Shown: positions 1 to 12,127, counted from the first letter of the stretch. The stretch: DNA of 64,000 nt from Metridium senile (GCA_949775045.1 OX459095.1:33338564-33402563), one strand, 5' to 3'. Program-made: numbers and translations. Notes: generated by a model from the letters alone, not told the origin.

Positions 1-1867
1 TGTCTCCACCCTTGGCAGAAAGCAGCCCCCAATTATGTAAAGCATCTCAAGGCCTTGTCTAGCGAGAGTGATGTGTTGTCAACACGGATCACCAGATAAG
101 ACAACCCCTGACATAACTATCAATCTCTTAGAAAAGGTTATCCAACAATGACAACCTTGACCAAGGCGATGACAGCAACAACATTATATACCTTATCTTT
201 AATTCTTAGCTCTGCACTCAGCTAAACTCAAAGGCTGTGCAGGCTAATCTCCGCACTTTCCTAACTACGCCGGAACAGCACAGATGGGCGGGTTTTGATG
301 TGAACAAAGTTGATTTCAACGTGTTCCCATTTTCGTGACAGTTCTTGTGGAGACCAAGGGAGGTTTATTAGGAGCAGTAGGAATAGCCCCCCTTAGGCTA
401 CATCTGGACACGATAGACAAGACATGCAAAGCGAAGAATGTTGTTTTTTCTGAGTCAAACGCTTTAGGGAGTAGAAACAAGAGCATATAGAATGCTTAAA
501 AAATGACAAAACTGCAAACATTTTGGAGTCTTTATTTGTAGAAAAGAATTGCGAGAAGAATGCACTCTTTCAGGAGTGGAAAGAGCAGCAAAAAAAAAAT
601 AGTCTAATTGTGGAAGCACTTGTAGAAATGTTCTTGATATTTGTAGCGAAAAATGCATATACAATAATGTTATTTTTGTACAGAAGTATGCTAAACGTTT
701 TGGAGTGGCTTTGGCATAGCTGTCCTAAGTAATATTGGTACGAAGCAAATGCAAAACACTTTAGGAAAATATATAGCTAACAAAACAATGAAACTGAAAC
801 TTGCATAAGTGTTTTAAGGTATATTTGACGAAATCTGTTATATAGCTATTTCAGAAAAAGTTGAATAGTGAATATCGAGTATTCCAAGACCGTAATGTAC
901 ATTATATATCTTGGTGTAATTGTTGTCACTCACAAATTTAGAATAACATTTAATTCGTTTTAGTACCAGTTCTACACAGACGTCGATCTCAGATTTAGTG
1001 TATCCGTTTGAAGTTAAAAGTCAAACAATGCATTTCGGTCTTGGAATACAGGATTCGAATTGATTATTCAGTAGTAACAATAATGTCAACCGTTATTGGA
1101 ATAGTTATAACTAATTATATATTCAGAAGAACAAATTACGACGTTTCGTTGTCATCTCGACAACCTTATCAAGTAAATGATGGTGCAAAGAGAGAAATAC
1201 TGATATAGTGGTAATACATTTGTATTCGCTTGTTTTCTTATTAATGATATATTCTAAAAGAAAATGACATAAATGACAAACATGATTTACTGTATACAGC
1301 AGAGAAAAGTCATACATTTGAAAGCACTGAGACGACAGAGGAAATCGTTGTAGAATGCAAATAGTATATCCGTGAAACATTAGTAAATACAATTGTTGTT
1401 AATTCTATTGTTTTCTATTGTTTAATTTAGCAGAGTATTTAGTATTTGAGTTATTGTTTGCGCTCTACAAGATCGATAAACAAAAATGCAAATCGAAAAA
1501 ATACTGATGACTCATTGCAAATTGTATTCAAAATGAATTTTGAAAGTACCCAAATCGTTTTTACATCAGATAGTTGCCTGCGTTGCTGTTAAATTTTAAA
1601 ATAACCCTAACCCTTAAAAACAAAATACTTGGGAATCTAGAAGATTCTTTGGTAAACAAATTTAACTCATAATTAAAAAAAAGACTGAAACAAAAAAAAG
1701 CACACAAATATTTAATAAAATGCAATAACCAAGTGTAGCTTTTTTAGACTGTGCGTTGAAAACATGGCGATAATAACAAGTTTGCTATTTACATTATTTA
1801 CTATAAATTTAAATGTTTGTGTTCAGAACACCCTTGGGCCTCGAACAGCGTACGTCCAAGGGTTTAC
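1..1867. other. Non-coding AT-rich DNA
   Basis: No reading frame here looks like a gene. All open frames are under 90 codons, of low complexity and unlike any family I recognise. A short run resembling two telomere-type repeats (CCCTAACCCTT, near 1605) is isolated and not a telomere. Confidence 0.6.
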
Positions 1868-1933
1868 AAGTAGCTCAGTGGTTAGTCTGTCTGACAATCA
1901 GAAGGTGGGAATTCGTGTCCCACCTGGAGAGCT
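1868..1933 (+). repeat. tRNA-Val-like SINE head or tRNA pseudogene
   Basis: The stretch holds an A-box-like TAGCTCAGTGG with a D-arm-like TTAG, a 7-nt anticodon loop CTGACAA (U33, anticodon GAC, valine), and a T-arm GGTGGGA/TCCCACC closing a loop ATTCGTG that is a degenerate B box. The flanks do not form an acceptor stem, so it is not a functional tRNA. A tRNA-derived SINE head or a decayed tRNA fits best. Confidence 0.4.
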
Positions 1934-3735
1934 ATTTTTCGGTTATTTTTGACTTGTAGAAAAAAAATACAGATACCTCATGTTTCATGACCGTATCTCA
2001 TAAACAAGTTTGAAAGAGCAAATATGTCATAAAACATCAGTTTGATCTGAAACAACTTGCCGGCTTAGCTTATTGCGCAGCCGCATGCAGTTCACTTCTC
2101 AAGCCGAGAATCGAAACTGAGGTTGAATTGCTCAGCAAACCTCCAAAAATAAAGAAACATTTATTAAACCAAAACTAACCACAAAAATAAAATAAGCACA
2201 ACTACCGATTGAGAAGGACAAACCTTAGGGTTTTATAATTTCCCCATACAAATATCTGCATTTTTGGCCTTGTTCATTCAAGTTATGAACTGAGCCGAAA
2301 ATACATTGATTTGTATGTGGAAATTATATATTCCAGTGGCCATATCTAAGCTGCTATATTCGTCAAATTCTGTATGTGAATATCTTTTTTGATTGTCTAT
2401 TGAAATTGAAAATAACAAGTTGATTTGTTTTCGTGACGTCAGACTTTATGGCGCGCTCTGTTGTGTCAACCATATTCACCTACTATAGGTTCGTTGCGTT
2501 ATATTTGAATCGTTTTACTACGGGGATGGCAATTGTCGGATTTTTCTTATTTGTTGAACTATTGGTGTTATAAATATAGTCGTTATTTGAATTTTAAAAA
2601 TATAGATAATAATCAAACCAAATACCCGAACAAAAACCCTTTCGTCAGCAACCATAAAATGAGATCTTTGATAAGTTAAATTATAGAAATTGTCATTGCA
2701 TGTAGTAGTAACATTAGCCTTAAAAGTGATCACAACAATGAATTCAAGTTTAAGCTGGAGATTTGAACGTCTGTATTCACTATACTTATCTACTCGACCC
2801 TTGTCTGGTCATACGGCTAAGTAAGGACAAACCTATTTATAACAAAAGCACCACAAACAAACACACATAACTAGTCAAGGACGCACACAACATGGTACGA
2901 AACCTGATTTAAAAATCAACATGTATGCCGAGTTGTGTGCAAAATATTGAACATAGAGCTAGTGAACGAGTCTCCCCGATTAGTAGGGCACAATACGTGT
3001 CCAGCTAGAAGACAAACATTATTTTTACACCTGCTATGTCAACTCTTATCGCTTTTTTTTTTACATTTGATAATTTTCTCGCTTTCTGATTGGTCGAGAG
3101 CCGTGGTAAATAAGAGTACATACCAAACGCTGTGTAAATTGTTGTGGATCCACTCGACTTCGTCTCGTCTTCTTCTCGCGAAACTATAGTAAATTTGATA
3201 ATTTCACTATCGCCACAACATATGTTGGAGGGTTATTGGTACGCTATTTCCACCACGCGTAAAACGTTTTACGTTGCTGAAAAACGTGCCTGGGCTTCAT
3301 GTGCCATAGAGTATATGGCGGCAATACTGCCAATACAAAGCTAACTTTTTTTGTAGAACGTTTTCATAACGGAAAAATCAAGGGGGTCTTTCAGGACGGG
3401 GGGTCAGGAAAGAAAAAAAAATAGAATCTCAATAGGTGACTATTATTTTTTTTTTTTATTACATTTTTTTTCTCTCCGCATTTGCTACAAGTACGAAATC
3501 ACGTAATGTCCACTGGCTGGCTTAGGTCAAAATAACAACACACATATACATACCTTTTATTATTCTTTCAATAAAAGATTTGAGATTTGTTATCTGTTTA
3601 CAAGAATTGTTTTTTTTAAATGATCAGTCCCATATCTTTATAATGCTCTGCCTGTTGCTGTGCGATATTTTGGGATATGTAGGTTATTGCTTTGTCTAGT
3701 GCTACATGATTTTGCTACAGTGATGGTAGTTACCA
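1934..3735. other. Non-coding DNA
   Basis: No supported gene. Poly-T and poly-A runs and short open frames only. Confidence 0.5.
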
Positions 3736-3962
3736 ATTGTATAATCAATTCGTTAAAAGCCAGGTAAGTTATGAATCTTAAAGCTAAGAAAAACAGTGCA
3801 ATAACTGCCAACCTACTGGATTGAGGTGAGATTCCGAGTAGTAATCGTGCATAATGTATGATGAGGAGCCGGTTTCTTGAAATCGCAATTGTATAATCAA
3901 TTCGTAAGTCTAGTTTCTAGAAAAGAATTAGTGTAAAAAGATAGGTAAGTTATGCATCTTAA
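3736..3962 (+). repeat. Pair of diverged direct repeats
   Basis: Two segments, from about 3736 and about 3887, share CAATTGTATAATCAATTCG followed by GGTAAGTTATG and ATCTTAAAG. The second copy has extra sequence in the middle. Function unknown. The end TTAAAGGGCAACTGC (from 3959) recurs inverted near 20030, so part of this may belong to a dispersed repeat. Confidence 0.4.
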
Positions 3963-4076
3963 AGGGCAACTGCTGCAATTTTTTTGTTAATCCTGGAAAC
4001 ATCACACGTAACTGAATGATTTTCTAAAGAAATTTCGCCTTGGAAACTGCCTTGTATTGTCACGATCCGTTTTTAC

Positions 4077-4754
4077 CACGTGATGATGACGTCACACGTG
4101 TGTACCATGCCCTCAGACGGTGTACAGACAGATCATGTAAAGAGGAGGCTTCGAGAGATAAAAATGGAGAAGCGAAAAAGAGTATCGGGGAAAAGATGTG
4201 TAGTCATGTTTTGTGATAAGACCAGGAGGGAGGGGGTGTCTCCAGGGAAAAGGCGTGTTGAGGGATCACTCAATTGTGACGTCACGACTTTTTACGTCTC
4301 GATTCAAAATGGCGACGATTGTTGAGCTCGGCTGTTACAACAAAAACATTCGATTTTCTTCGCATTGCTAAACGTTTTTTTACTAATTAGAGTTTGATAT
4401 TTGATAGTATCCAATACTTCACTATAGCTAAATTGTTTGATCAGATTCGATGGAAATACTGCTTTTCTAGCCAGTTTCGTGATGAACTGTGATGTCGGTC
4501 AAGCTAGTGCTGTTAATATGCATTTTTTTTACAAGTATACGAACGTAAAGCACAATGGATCAGTATTTTTAATCCAGAATAGAAGGTTTATGTAAGCACA
4601 TGATAATCTTCGGATCTGTAAAGTTTCTGTCCGTTTGGCTTTGTGGTTGGTCTCATCAATCGATTTGAAGGCTGATCTCACGAACTACAAGGAATCCACT
4701 ACTCGAGTCGAAACGATCCTGAACAGCGAACCCGACAGAAACAACTTTGCAGGT
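4077..4754 (+). promoter_or_regulatory. Possible promoter and 5' exon with CRE and E-box sites
   Basis: Two perfect TGACGTCA palindromes (4087-4094, 4277-4284) and CACGTG boxes (4077-4082, 4095-4100) cluster ahead of a GC-richer stretch that ends at AG followed by GTTAGT (4753), a plausible splice donor. No downstream exon was found. A loosely similar block with TGACGTCA lies inverted near 15.1-15.2 kb, so this could be repeat DNA instead of a promoter. Confidence 0.2.
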
Positions 4755-4950
4755 TAGTAAATGTATTTTCATTGAAGTTTAGTGCTTAATTATCTTGCTT
4801 TTGAACCTTAGCATGAATGTTTATGCTGATTCAATGAGCTAATTGCATTCATTTATTAAAGATCGTATGTATGTGTATTTTAAAATAGCTATGTAAAAAT
4901 GCTCTGAAACTATATAAACACATGTACCCACTTTTTCAACTGATATATTA

Positions 4951-5163
4951 CAGTGCTGCTAATTCAACCGGGGCCACCTCGAGTTTATTAGCCAATCACG
5001 TTTGAGCTTAAGAACAAAATATCTACTTTGTCTCCTTATCAGCCAATCAAATTATAGGCGAGAATTGACTTGACGGATCGTCTATGTCTGGTTCTTTTGT
5101 TCTTAAGCTCAAACGTGATTGGCTAATAAACTTGGGGTGGCCCCGGTTGAATTAGCAGCATTG
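4951..5163. mobile_element. Foldback MITE with TA flanks
   Basis: Two arms of about 70 bp are inverted copies of each other. They begin CAGTGCTGCTAATTCAACC and end GGTTGAATTAGCAGCATTG, with a centre of about 70 bp. A TA dinucleotide flanks each end (4949-4950, 5164-5165), as expected for a Tc1/mariner-type MITE. There is no coding capacity. Confidence 0.8.
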
Positions 5164-6331
5164 TAATTGTTTGTCTTCATAATCAATTATTTTTGTTAGT
5201 AGAATTTGATACAGTGCAGTGTGAAGCTTTCTGCTGTCCATTTGAAAATAAGGATATACATTTTTAGCTTAATGTGAGTGCTAGAAATTACTTATAAAAA
5301 CTTTCTTACAAATGTAAATTAAGTTAAATGATGATGATTATATAGTTTAAAATTTTGTGTTTTTTTTTTTTCAGATTAAATGGCTGGAAAAGATATTCAC
5401 TACTTCAGTGAATATAATAATTAATTCTTAGTTTACACTGAACTGTTCCATGCTTGTCATCTTAGCCTGAGTTGCCGGCAGTCTGCTTAATTAGGGAGAG
5501 AAGAAAATGGGAAAGAAAAAAAGGAAAATATCGCAGTCTTTCCTTTTCTCTTCCCCGCAACCCGGCAGACCGCCGGCATTGCAGGCTATTGTCATCTTGT
5601 ATTATGCCAATGACTGGATATAAACTTGCAGAAACGGTCCATGTTATCATGTATGAATATACCGGTAACTCAGATGAGCTGTATGTTAACCCAAAGACCC
5701 CAAGCATACTAGAGCAAAAACACTATATTCATGATATATAGAATCAAATTGCTACTGTATGTGTGACCATTAGTCACTGTCCAAGACAAGGACAGTGGTA
5801 GGGAGGTATGGTTTTCTTTTGTATTATTAGAATTCTTCCCAGTCAAGCATAATCAAAGAACACAAAACAAAAATATAGTCACAACCATTTGTCAGCCTCT
5901 TTGAAGTGGCTGGATTTCATAACTTGTGCCCTTTATATATTGACTCTGGTTTAATGATACTGAATAGATATAGTGACCAAATACAAACTAATGCTTAGTA
6001 ACTATTTTGTTTTTATAGAGCAAAAAAAAAAATAGTTACTAAGTAACAGTTTCTTTTTAGTGACTATCGCTCAACCAGAAATGTCAAATACAAAAGAAAA
6101 CAAAACCTCATTGCAACTTAAATGTCTTATCTTTGATAGTGACTACATAAGAACTATTATAAAGTTGCAAATTTATTATATTTCATGAATACAGTGTTGT
6201 TGCTCTATCAAACTTGTTTGCGCCCTGCCCCTTAACTGCTGTTTTGAATGCAACATGATACCAGTTTCCCATTCATAAATAAAGAGGTACAACACATGCT
6301 TATTTTATTGTCATACAATTTATGTTTTAAC
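5164..6331. other. Non-coding DNA
   Basis: No supported gene. There is a local inverted pair of GTCACTATTTAGTAACT-like motifs around 5955-6065. The last 7 bases (6325-6331, TTTTAAC) are the left target duplication of the next element. Confidence 0.5.
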
Positions 6332-7206
6332 CACAGGCAGCCCACCTACTCGATCTGAGGATTTTTTTAAAGCGAATAAAATATTTTTTTACCGCGCACG
6401 CGCCATATTGAGCGGGCGGGCTTCCTGTGATGTATTTGTTTGAATATGCGCGGATGGGATTCCTGTGGCTTTTAGTCAAAGTCGTGCGGTGTCATGTCGA
6501 ACAGGGTAGGTTTAGGACAAGGTATGAAACTCGGTCACGTGACAAATTTAATTTCGCGCGTAGTAAATCAGCCATGGGAGAAAATTTTCGTTTTTCTACG
6601 AATATATAAACTTTACGTTGATCTTCAACTACAGTAAAAAGTATGATAATCTCCGAGCTCAGCAAAGGGGTTAAAATTAATTTTTAAAAAGGGCAGCATG
6701 GAGTCGAGGTGCACCGCAGTCTGTATAGACATATCTTCGGAAAAAAGTCGGATTTTTACAATCGTGGAGCAATCGTGAAAATATCGATCGAGACGACATT
6801 CACAAAAAAAAGGTCGAAAAAGCTGCGATTACTGTCTTGCATTTAACTTTTGGATTGTTAAAATGACTTAAAATTCAAAGAAAGAAAACAAGAGGATGTA
6901 TTTTATTTTGGAAATCATGGGATAGTGAATCGAGAGTCGAAAAGTTCTTGATTCGCACTGAAGTGGCTGCTACAATGAGTTATTTTACATCAAAACACCT
7001 GATTCAAGTGAGCACTTGGCAGTTGCTTTTGAAGTCACCGATCTTCTTCCCTATTACAAAAACCTTGGGAAAACTTTTCTAGTAGCCTAGTGTGTACAGG
7101 TAATGATTGGAGTTGAAGTTTTTATGTCAAAACGACTGATGTTGTCTTGTTCAAACACTTAACTAACTACAAGCCGAACTAACAGTGAATTTGTGATGGC
7201 CGCTTT

Positions 7207-7387
7207 TATGGAGTTTCTGACAATCAGCGACGAAGGAGCGTTGCTGTCAGAAATTGATATTCTGCCGGCACGGTTAAAGGGGCCTGGGTATGAGCAAAGG
7301 CTCATGGGTAGTGAGTATATATGGGCACGTGTAACAGAGTTTAACCATCTAGGCTAGTCAGGCTTCACGCCGGCACAGTTTTCTTCG
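7207..7387 (+). repeat. Ngaro split direct repeat A1
   Basis: A 181-bp copy, almost identical to A2 at 12127-12307, with one C/T difference near base 30. It marks the left end of the element and lies just upstream of gag, so it probably carries the promoter. Confidence 0.9.
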
Positions 7388-7424
7388 GTTTATGTGACTA
7401 CTCATTTTTTCGGCTACAACTACG

Positions 7425-8156
7425 ATGCCTTCTGATACCGAACCACAAGTGGGCAAAGAAATCACTGACCTTATCACGTCCTCTATTGCTGAGAATAACG
7501 AAAAACTCTTTGATCGTCTCGCTGTAACCTTAAATAAGACCGTTGGTCAGCTAAAAAGAGCCCATGCCGAAGCGAACGATCTCCAAACGCGGGAAATCAA
7601 GAGAATCAAAACTAATGAGCACAAGGTTTTCAAACGAAAAGGAAACGAGATCCAGTACAAATTCAACGCGAAATTGGAGGTAGCTTTAGAAGAGACCAAA
7701 GACTCAATCAACGCAAAGAATCCTGCGAAGGCGATCGAATCTCTAGACGAAGGTATTGCTCTCATCGAAGACAGGCAGAAATTGGTTTTGTTGGCTGACC
7801 AGTCTGAGTTTGGATGGAGAACGGCCGCTGAATACGAGCAGCACGAGTTGGCAAAAGACGAAGCCGACGAGAAGAAAATTCGCAGGGCGGAGGAAAGAGC
7901 CGAGAAAGCGTCCAAAGCCGAAGCTGCTAAGAAAAAGGCCAAAAAGCAGTCTATCCCACCTAAGTTTAGGTTTCAAGGTTACCCCCAACCCGTCTCCTCG
8001 GGCGTGCAGAATGTGCAGAATCGTTTTCCTCAAGCCTGGAAAAAGCCGGGTTCTTGTTTTGCTTGTGGCCGCTTTGGTCATTGGAGAGCTTCTTGTCCCG
8101 AAGCAAGTGCTACTAGTTATGCCAATCAGTCGCATTCGTATCAGGGTAAGAAATGA
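7425..8156 (+). CDS. Gag-like protein of the Ngaro element
   Basis: 243 codons from an ATG 38 bp after repeat A1. The protein is highly charged. Residues about 135-180 are rich in Lys, Glu and Ala and probably helical or coiled-coil. Near the C-terminus there is one CCHC zinc knuckle of the form CFACGRFGHWRASC (CX2CX4HX4C), typical of retroelement nucleocapsid domains that bind the template RNA. It ends at a single TGA (8154-8156). The RT frame continues in the same phase straight after that stop, so Gag and Pol are separated only by one stop codon. Confidence 0.85.
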   Translation: MPSDTEPQVGKEITDLITSSIAENNEKLFDRLAVTLNKTVGQLKRAHAEANDLQTREIKRIKTNEHKVFKRKGNEIQYKFNAKLEVALEETKDSINAKNPAKAIESLDEGIALIEDRQKLVLLADQSEFGWRTAAEYEQHELAKDEADEKKIRRAEERAEKASKAEAAKKKAKKQSIPPKFRFQGYPQPVSSGVQNVQNRFPQAWKKPGSCFACGRFGHWRASCPEASATSYANQSHSYQGKK

Positions 8157-10319
8157 CAAGAGGATGAAGGTAAGCTACACATTTATTCTACTGTAGAAGA
8201 CCCCGAATCCATTGAACTTGACTCTTCAATTTGTGAAGATGACGTTTTCATTTTGGATGTTATGAACGATCATTTACAAACCGAATATTTTGCATATTGC
8301 GAAAGTGACTTAGATTCCTTTGTGTGCAAGTCCATTAAAGGGCGACTTAAAAAAGCAATTGCTCAATGGAATGCTATTCATGCTAGTGAATTCATTCTAC
8401 AGACAATAGAACAAGGTTATAAGATTCCTTTCATCACAAGTCCTACGCCTTTTGTTAAGAATAACAATAACTCTGCGTTTGAACATGCTACTTTTGTTGA
8501 CGAAGCCATTTTGGATTTGTTATCGGATTCTCGAGTGGAAGAAGTTTATGAAAGGCCCATTATTCTCAATCCTTTGTCTGTGTCAGTGCAATCGTGTGGA
8601 AAGAAAAGATTAATTCTAGACTTACGACACATTAACTTATTTATCTATAAGCAGAAATTCAAGTGTGGGGATTTGGCTACCTTACGTGAAATGTCCAAGC
8701 CTGGTGACTTGTTTTTCACCTTTGATCTTAAGTCCGGCTACCATCATTTGGATATTTTTCCGGAACACCGTCAATTTCTCTCGTTCAGTTGGTGTTTGAA
8801 TAATTGTACTCATCCTAGATTTTTTCATTTCACAATTCTACCGTTTGGTTTATCCTCAGCTCCGTATATCTTCACCAAGCTGCTTAGGCCTGTTGTTTGT
8901 CACTGGCGAGCCCAAGGCATTCCTATGGTGGTGTACTTGGACGACGGTATTGGAGCCTCGGGCGATTTTGATCGTTGTTCTTCATTCAGTTCTACCGTCC
9001 GCACTACGTTAGCGGATCTTGGATTTGTTCTAAATGAAGAGAAATCCTCGTGGTCACCGTTGTCCAGGATTACTTGGCTGGGTTGCGTAATCGACTCCAA
9101 TGCAGGGGTTATACAGGCCTCTCAGAGAAGGATTGATAAGTTACAGAATTTATTGGATAAAATGTGTGATAGTATTGACAACACGTCATGCGTTTATGTA
9201 TGCCGTGTCAAGTGTGTTGCTTCTATTGTAGGATGCATTATTTCCTTGAGTATTTGTTGTGGTTCTGTCACGCGAATTATGTCTCGTTACTTACATTTTG
9301 TTGTCAACAGCAGGGGAAACTGGAATTCCTTGGTTGTTCTTGACGGTCCAGCCCAACGCGAACTCCTTTTTTGGAGATCTAATCTGAAGTCACTTAATGG
9401 CATTCCATTTTGGAAGAGTTGCACCGTACCGGTGAAAGTAGTCTATTCAGACGCATCGGGCTCCGGATGCGGAGCGCACGTTAACTTTGACAATCGTATT
9501 TTTCAGGCAAATTGGTCTGAAGCTGAGTGTGCAAAGTCGTCCACTTGGAGGGAGCTAGCAGTTGTTAAGTTGGCGTTATCGTCGTACATTGAGCAGGTGA
9601 AAAACAGCCATGTGGCGTGGTACTCAGACAATCAGAACGTTGTTTCTATCATTGAGTGCGGTAGCAAAGTTAGAGAGCTACAGGATTTAGCATTAGAAAT
9701 TTTTGTGCTTCGCAGCACAAACAAGGTATGTGTTTCCCCAGTTTGGATCCCAAGGGACTTGAACTGCACGGCTGATAGCATAAGCAAAATTATTGATTTT
9801 GATGATTATACGGTCAAAGAGGAAGTATTTGTCTACTTGGACAGTTTGTGGGGCCCTCATACCATTGACCGTTTCGCTTGTTTCTACAACACAAAACTCA
9901 CTAGATTAACTCAAGATTTTTTCAACCTGGTACTGAAGCTGTTGATGCGTTACTGCAGAATTAAATATTGGCACTACGGCGTTAATTGGGTGGTTCCCCC
10001 CATCTCGCTCATTGGCAAAAGTATCGCGCACATGAGGTTGTGTAACGCACGTGGTTCCCTACTTGTACCACTATGGAGGTCTTATCATTACTGGACTTTG
10101 CTATGTCACGACGGGGTCCATTGGAATCCCTTTGTGCATGACTGGGTGGTCCTTCCCCCCTTCTCGGATGTGTTTGTCATTGGGAAGGCCAAGAATAATC
10201 TCCTTAACTCCAATCCTAACCGTGCTCCGGTCCTAGCGTTATTTATTGACTTTTCAGTCCCTCCAAGACGAGGACTATCGGGAGATTTTTGTGCCAGTTG
10301 TAGTTGCGCAGCACATTAA
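8157..10319 (+). CDS. Reverse transcriptase / RNase H of the Ngaro element
   Basis: The frame is open from the codon after the gag stop and has no obvious own ATG before the conserved part. RT motif A is TFDLKSGYHHLDI (8725-8765). The palm catalytic motif is YLDDG (about 8935), with the two aspartates intact. RNase H follows: VVYSDASGSGCGAH (about 9440), a WRELAVVKLAL glutamate motif and a WYSDNQN aspartate motif. The C-terminal part (GPHTIDRFACF onward) matches the tail that follows RNase H in DIRS-group elements, but appears locally frameshifted near 9930-9970. Expression is probably by stop-codon readthrough from gag or from an internal start. Confidence 0.85.
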   Translation, partial: QEDEGKLHIYSTVEDPESIELDSSICEDDVFILDVMNDHLQTEYFAYCESDLDSFVCKSIKGRLKKAIAQWNAIHASEFILQTIEQGYKIPFITSPTPFVKNNNNSAFEHATFVDEAILDLLSDSRVEEVYERPIILNPLSVSVQSCGKKRLILDLRHINLFIYKQKFKCGDLATLREMSKPGDLFFTFDLKSGYHHLDIFPEHRQFLSFSWCLNNCTHPRFFHFTILPFGLSSAPYIFTKLLRPVVCHWRAQGIPMVVYLDDGIGASGDFDRCSSFSSTVRTTLADLGFVLNEEKSSWSPLSRITWLGCVIDSNAGVIQASQRRIDKLQNLLDKMCDSIDNTSCVYVCRVKCVASIVGCIISLSICCGSVTRIMSRYLHFVVNSRGNWNSLVVLDGPAQRELLFWRSNLKSLNGIPFWKSCTVPVKVVYSDASGSGCGAHVNFDNRIFQANWSEAECAKSSTWRELAVVKLALSSYIEQVKNSHVAWYSDNQNVVSIIECGSKVRELQDLALEIFVLRSTNKVCVSPVWIPRDLNCTADSISKIIDFDDYTVKEEVFVYLDSLWGPHTIDRFACFYNTKLTRLTQDFFNLVLKLLMRYCRIKYWHYGVNWVVPPISLIGKSIAHMRLCNARGSLLVPLWRSYHYWTLLCHDGVHWNPFVHDWVVLPPFSDVFVIGKAKNNLLNSNPNRAPVLALFIDFSVPPRRGLSGDFCASCSCAAH

Positions 10320-10950
10320 GGGGAGAAGTGTGCTTTATACTTTGTATACCACATTAATTTTTGATTTTGTTTTGAAATATGACGGATCGCTAATAAAGAA
10401 ATTTTCCTATTTCAATGTCGTCGTTATCCCATTGATACGTTTGGTGTCTATTTTTCTATTGTTATCATGATTTTATGCTGTTGTTGTTCTTTTTTTCTTC
10501 CGGTTTGCTTAGGTATGCAAGAGCTTCATGAGTTCTAAATGGATACAGCAGAATGGGCACATGCAGTAGGCACTCGACCCTGTCGGTCACGGTGATGCAG
10601 AGCTCCTTGAGCTGGATTTGAGCTTAACCCAGTGTGGTTACAGTTGTGCGTGCTGTAGGTCATATTGGTTTGTATCTGGTCTTGTTGGACCTAGCCCAGC
10701 GGGCGGCGGTGCACGCATGACCAGGTTGGTATTTGTGAGCTCAGAGCCTTGTCGGCTGAGAATGAGCAGGGCCTCTTTGGCTACGGACACTTACAGCCTT
10801 GTCGGCTTGTGAAGTGAGTGAGTGTAAAGGCCCCGTGTGCCCTCACTATGATGGCCGTTTTAGGCTATGGTAAAAATGCGGGTTAGGTAGCTTTGCATTG
10901 TTCTGGGATGGTTAGCTACGGTGCTGATTTTCTGGTTCTACTCATGATCA
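10320..10950 (+). other. Spacer between RT and recombinase of the Ngaro element
   Basis: No convincing reading frame. It contains a repeated CCTTGTCGGCT motif (10746 and 10797 regions). Its last part leads to TTGTTTTGCAG (ends 10975), which looks like a 3' splice site just before conserved recombinase sequence. Confidence 0.4.
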
Positions 10951-11985
10951 TTGCATGTGTTTATTTGTTTTGCAGACATTTTCAACAAAGGCATATGGGC
11001 AGAGGGGAAGAGTTGGGATGACAAGCGTCTTCAAGACAGCCTCGAGCGTCTAAAGGCAACGGTTCTGTCATCAAGAGCAGAGGGAACCACTAATTCGTAT
11101 AAAAGAGCTTTTCTTCGCTGGAAACGTTTCGCAGCCTGTTACGAGCACATGGAAGTCCTCCCAGCCAGCCCCTTAGATGTTGCTCTGTACCTGCAGTCCT
11201 TGATGGATACCGCAAATTCCGCCTCAACCATTGACTCAGCATTCTACGCCATCCAGTGGGCTCATTCTTTGGCTGGCTTCGACTCCCCCACGCGTCATCC
11301 GGTCGTGGTCGCTGTTCGCGATGCTGCTTCCAGATTTTTTGGCAGACACCGTAACAACAGGAAGATGCCCCTTACGGCTGCACACCTTCAAAATTTAGTT
11401 ATTCACTCTGATTTAAATAATTTGTTATGCTTGCGTAACGTTTGTGTGTTTGTGCTAGCTTTTGCGGGGTTTTTCCGTATCGAGGAGGTCTTGAATATTA
11501 AGAGGAACAACATTCGTTTCATTGATAATGGTATTATTATCACAGTAGAATCGAGTAAGACCGACCAACTTCGCCTCGGCGATGAGGTTGTTATCTCTAG
11601 GCTAACTGGTTCTCAGTCGTGTCCTGTTTCTATCCTCGAAACGTATCTAGGTCTAGCTCATATCGATAGTTTTCTGAGGAGTTTTTGTTCCGACCTATTA
11701 GTAAGACTGGCACGGGTCATCGTTTGGTTGGGAGCAATAAGCCCATTAGTTATTCTACTATACGGGAAGCCTTTAAATCTTGTTTTAAATCTATCGTTCC
11801 TGATATCCGCACGTTTAGTACACATTCCCTAAGGGCCGGGGGGGGCCACTGCAGCAGCGAATGCTGGTATTGGGGACAGGGTGTTCCAGAGGCACGGACG
11901 GTGGAAGTCTGCCTCGGCCAAGGACGGCTATGTTATGGATAACATTAGTTCTAGAGCTTCAGTGTCAAAAAGCCTTGGACTTTAA
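10951..11985 (+). pseudogene. Tyrosine recombinase of the Ngaro element (two frameshifts)
   Basis: The N-terminal SAM-like core-binding region (SYKRAFLRWKRF, then DVALYLQSLM) is followed by the catalytic domain. The catalytic arginine is in FFRIEEVL (about 11475). The second half keeps the HSLRAGG (H..R), RHGRW (H) and GYVMD (nucleophile Tyr) motifs, so all R-H-R-H-Y residues are present. The frame is broken near 11680 and again in the GC-rich run GCCGGGGGGGGCC (about 11833). As written it cannot give a full enzyme, unless the G-run is a sequencing error. Normal role: integrating the circular cDNA without target duplication. Confidence 0.85.
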
Positions 11986-12043
11986 TAAATTTTGCAATAA
12001 ACTTATGTATGTTTAACTTATTTGTTCCCCTTTCTTTGTCTTC

Positions 12044-12127
12044 TAGGTTGTTTGTCATATTACTCCTGACTGGCGAAAGAATCCTAATAAACTATCTTAC
12101 AAATGTCTTGTGTAGTGTAGTCAGAAT
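12044..12127 (+). repeat. Ngaro split direct repeat B1
   Basis: An 84-bp repeat starting TAGGTTGTTTGTCATATTAC and ending GTGTAGTCAGAAT. It appears identical to B2 at 12588-12671 and abuts A2 directly, giving the B1A2 junction typical of this class. Confidence 0.88.

Noticed and set aside
1600..1616. Telomere-like CCCTAACCCTT
   Set aside because: Only about two units in ordinary AT-rich sequence; chance or a small interstitial trace.
7547..8159. Long minus-strand frames and a +1 frame opposite gag
   Set aside because: Shadows of the Gag reading frame; the Gag zinc knuckle is on the plus strand.
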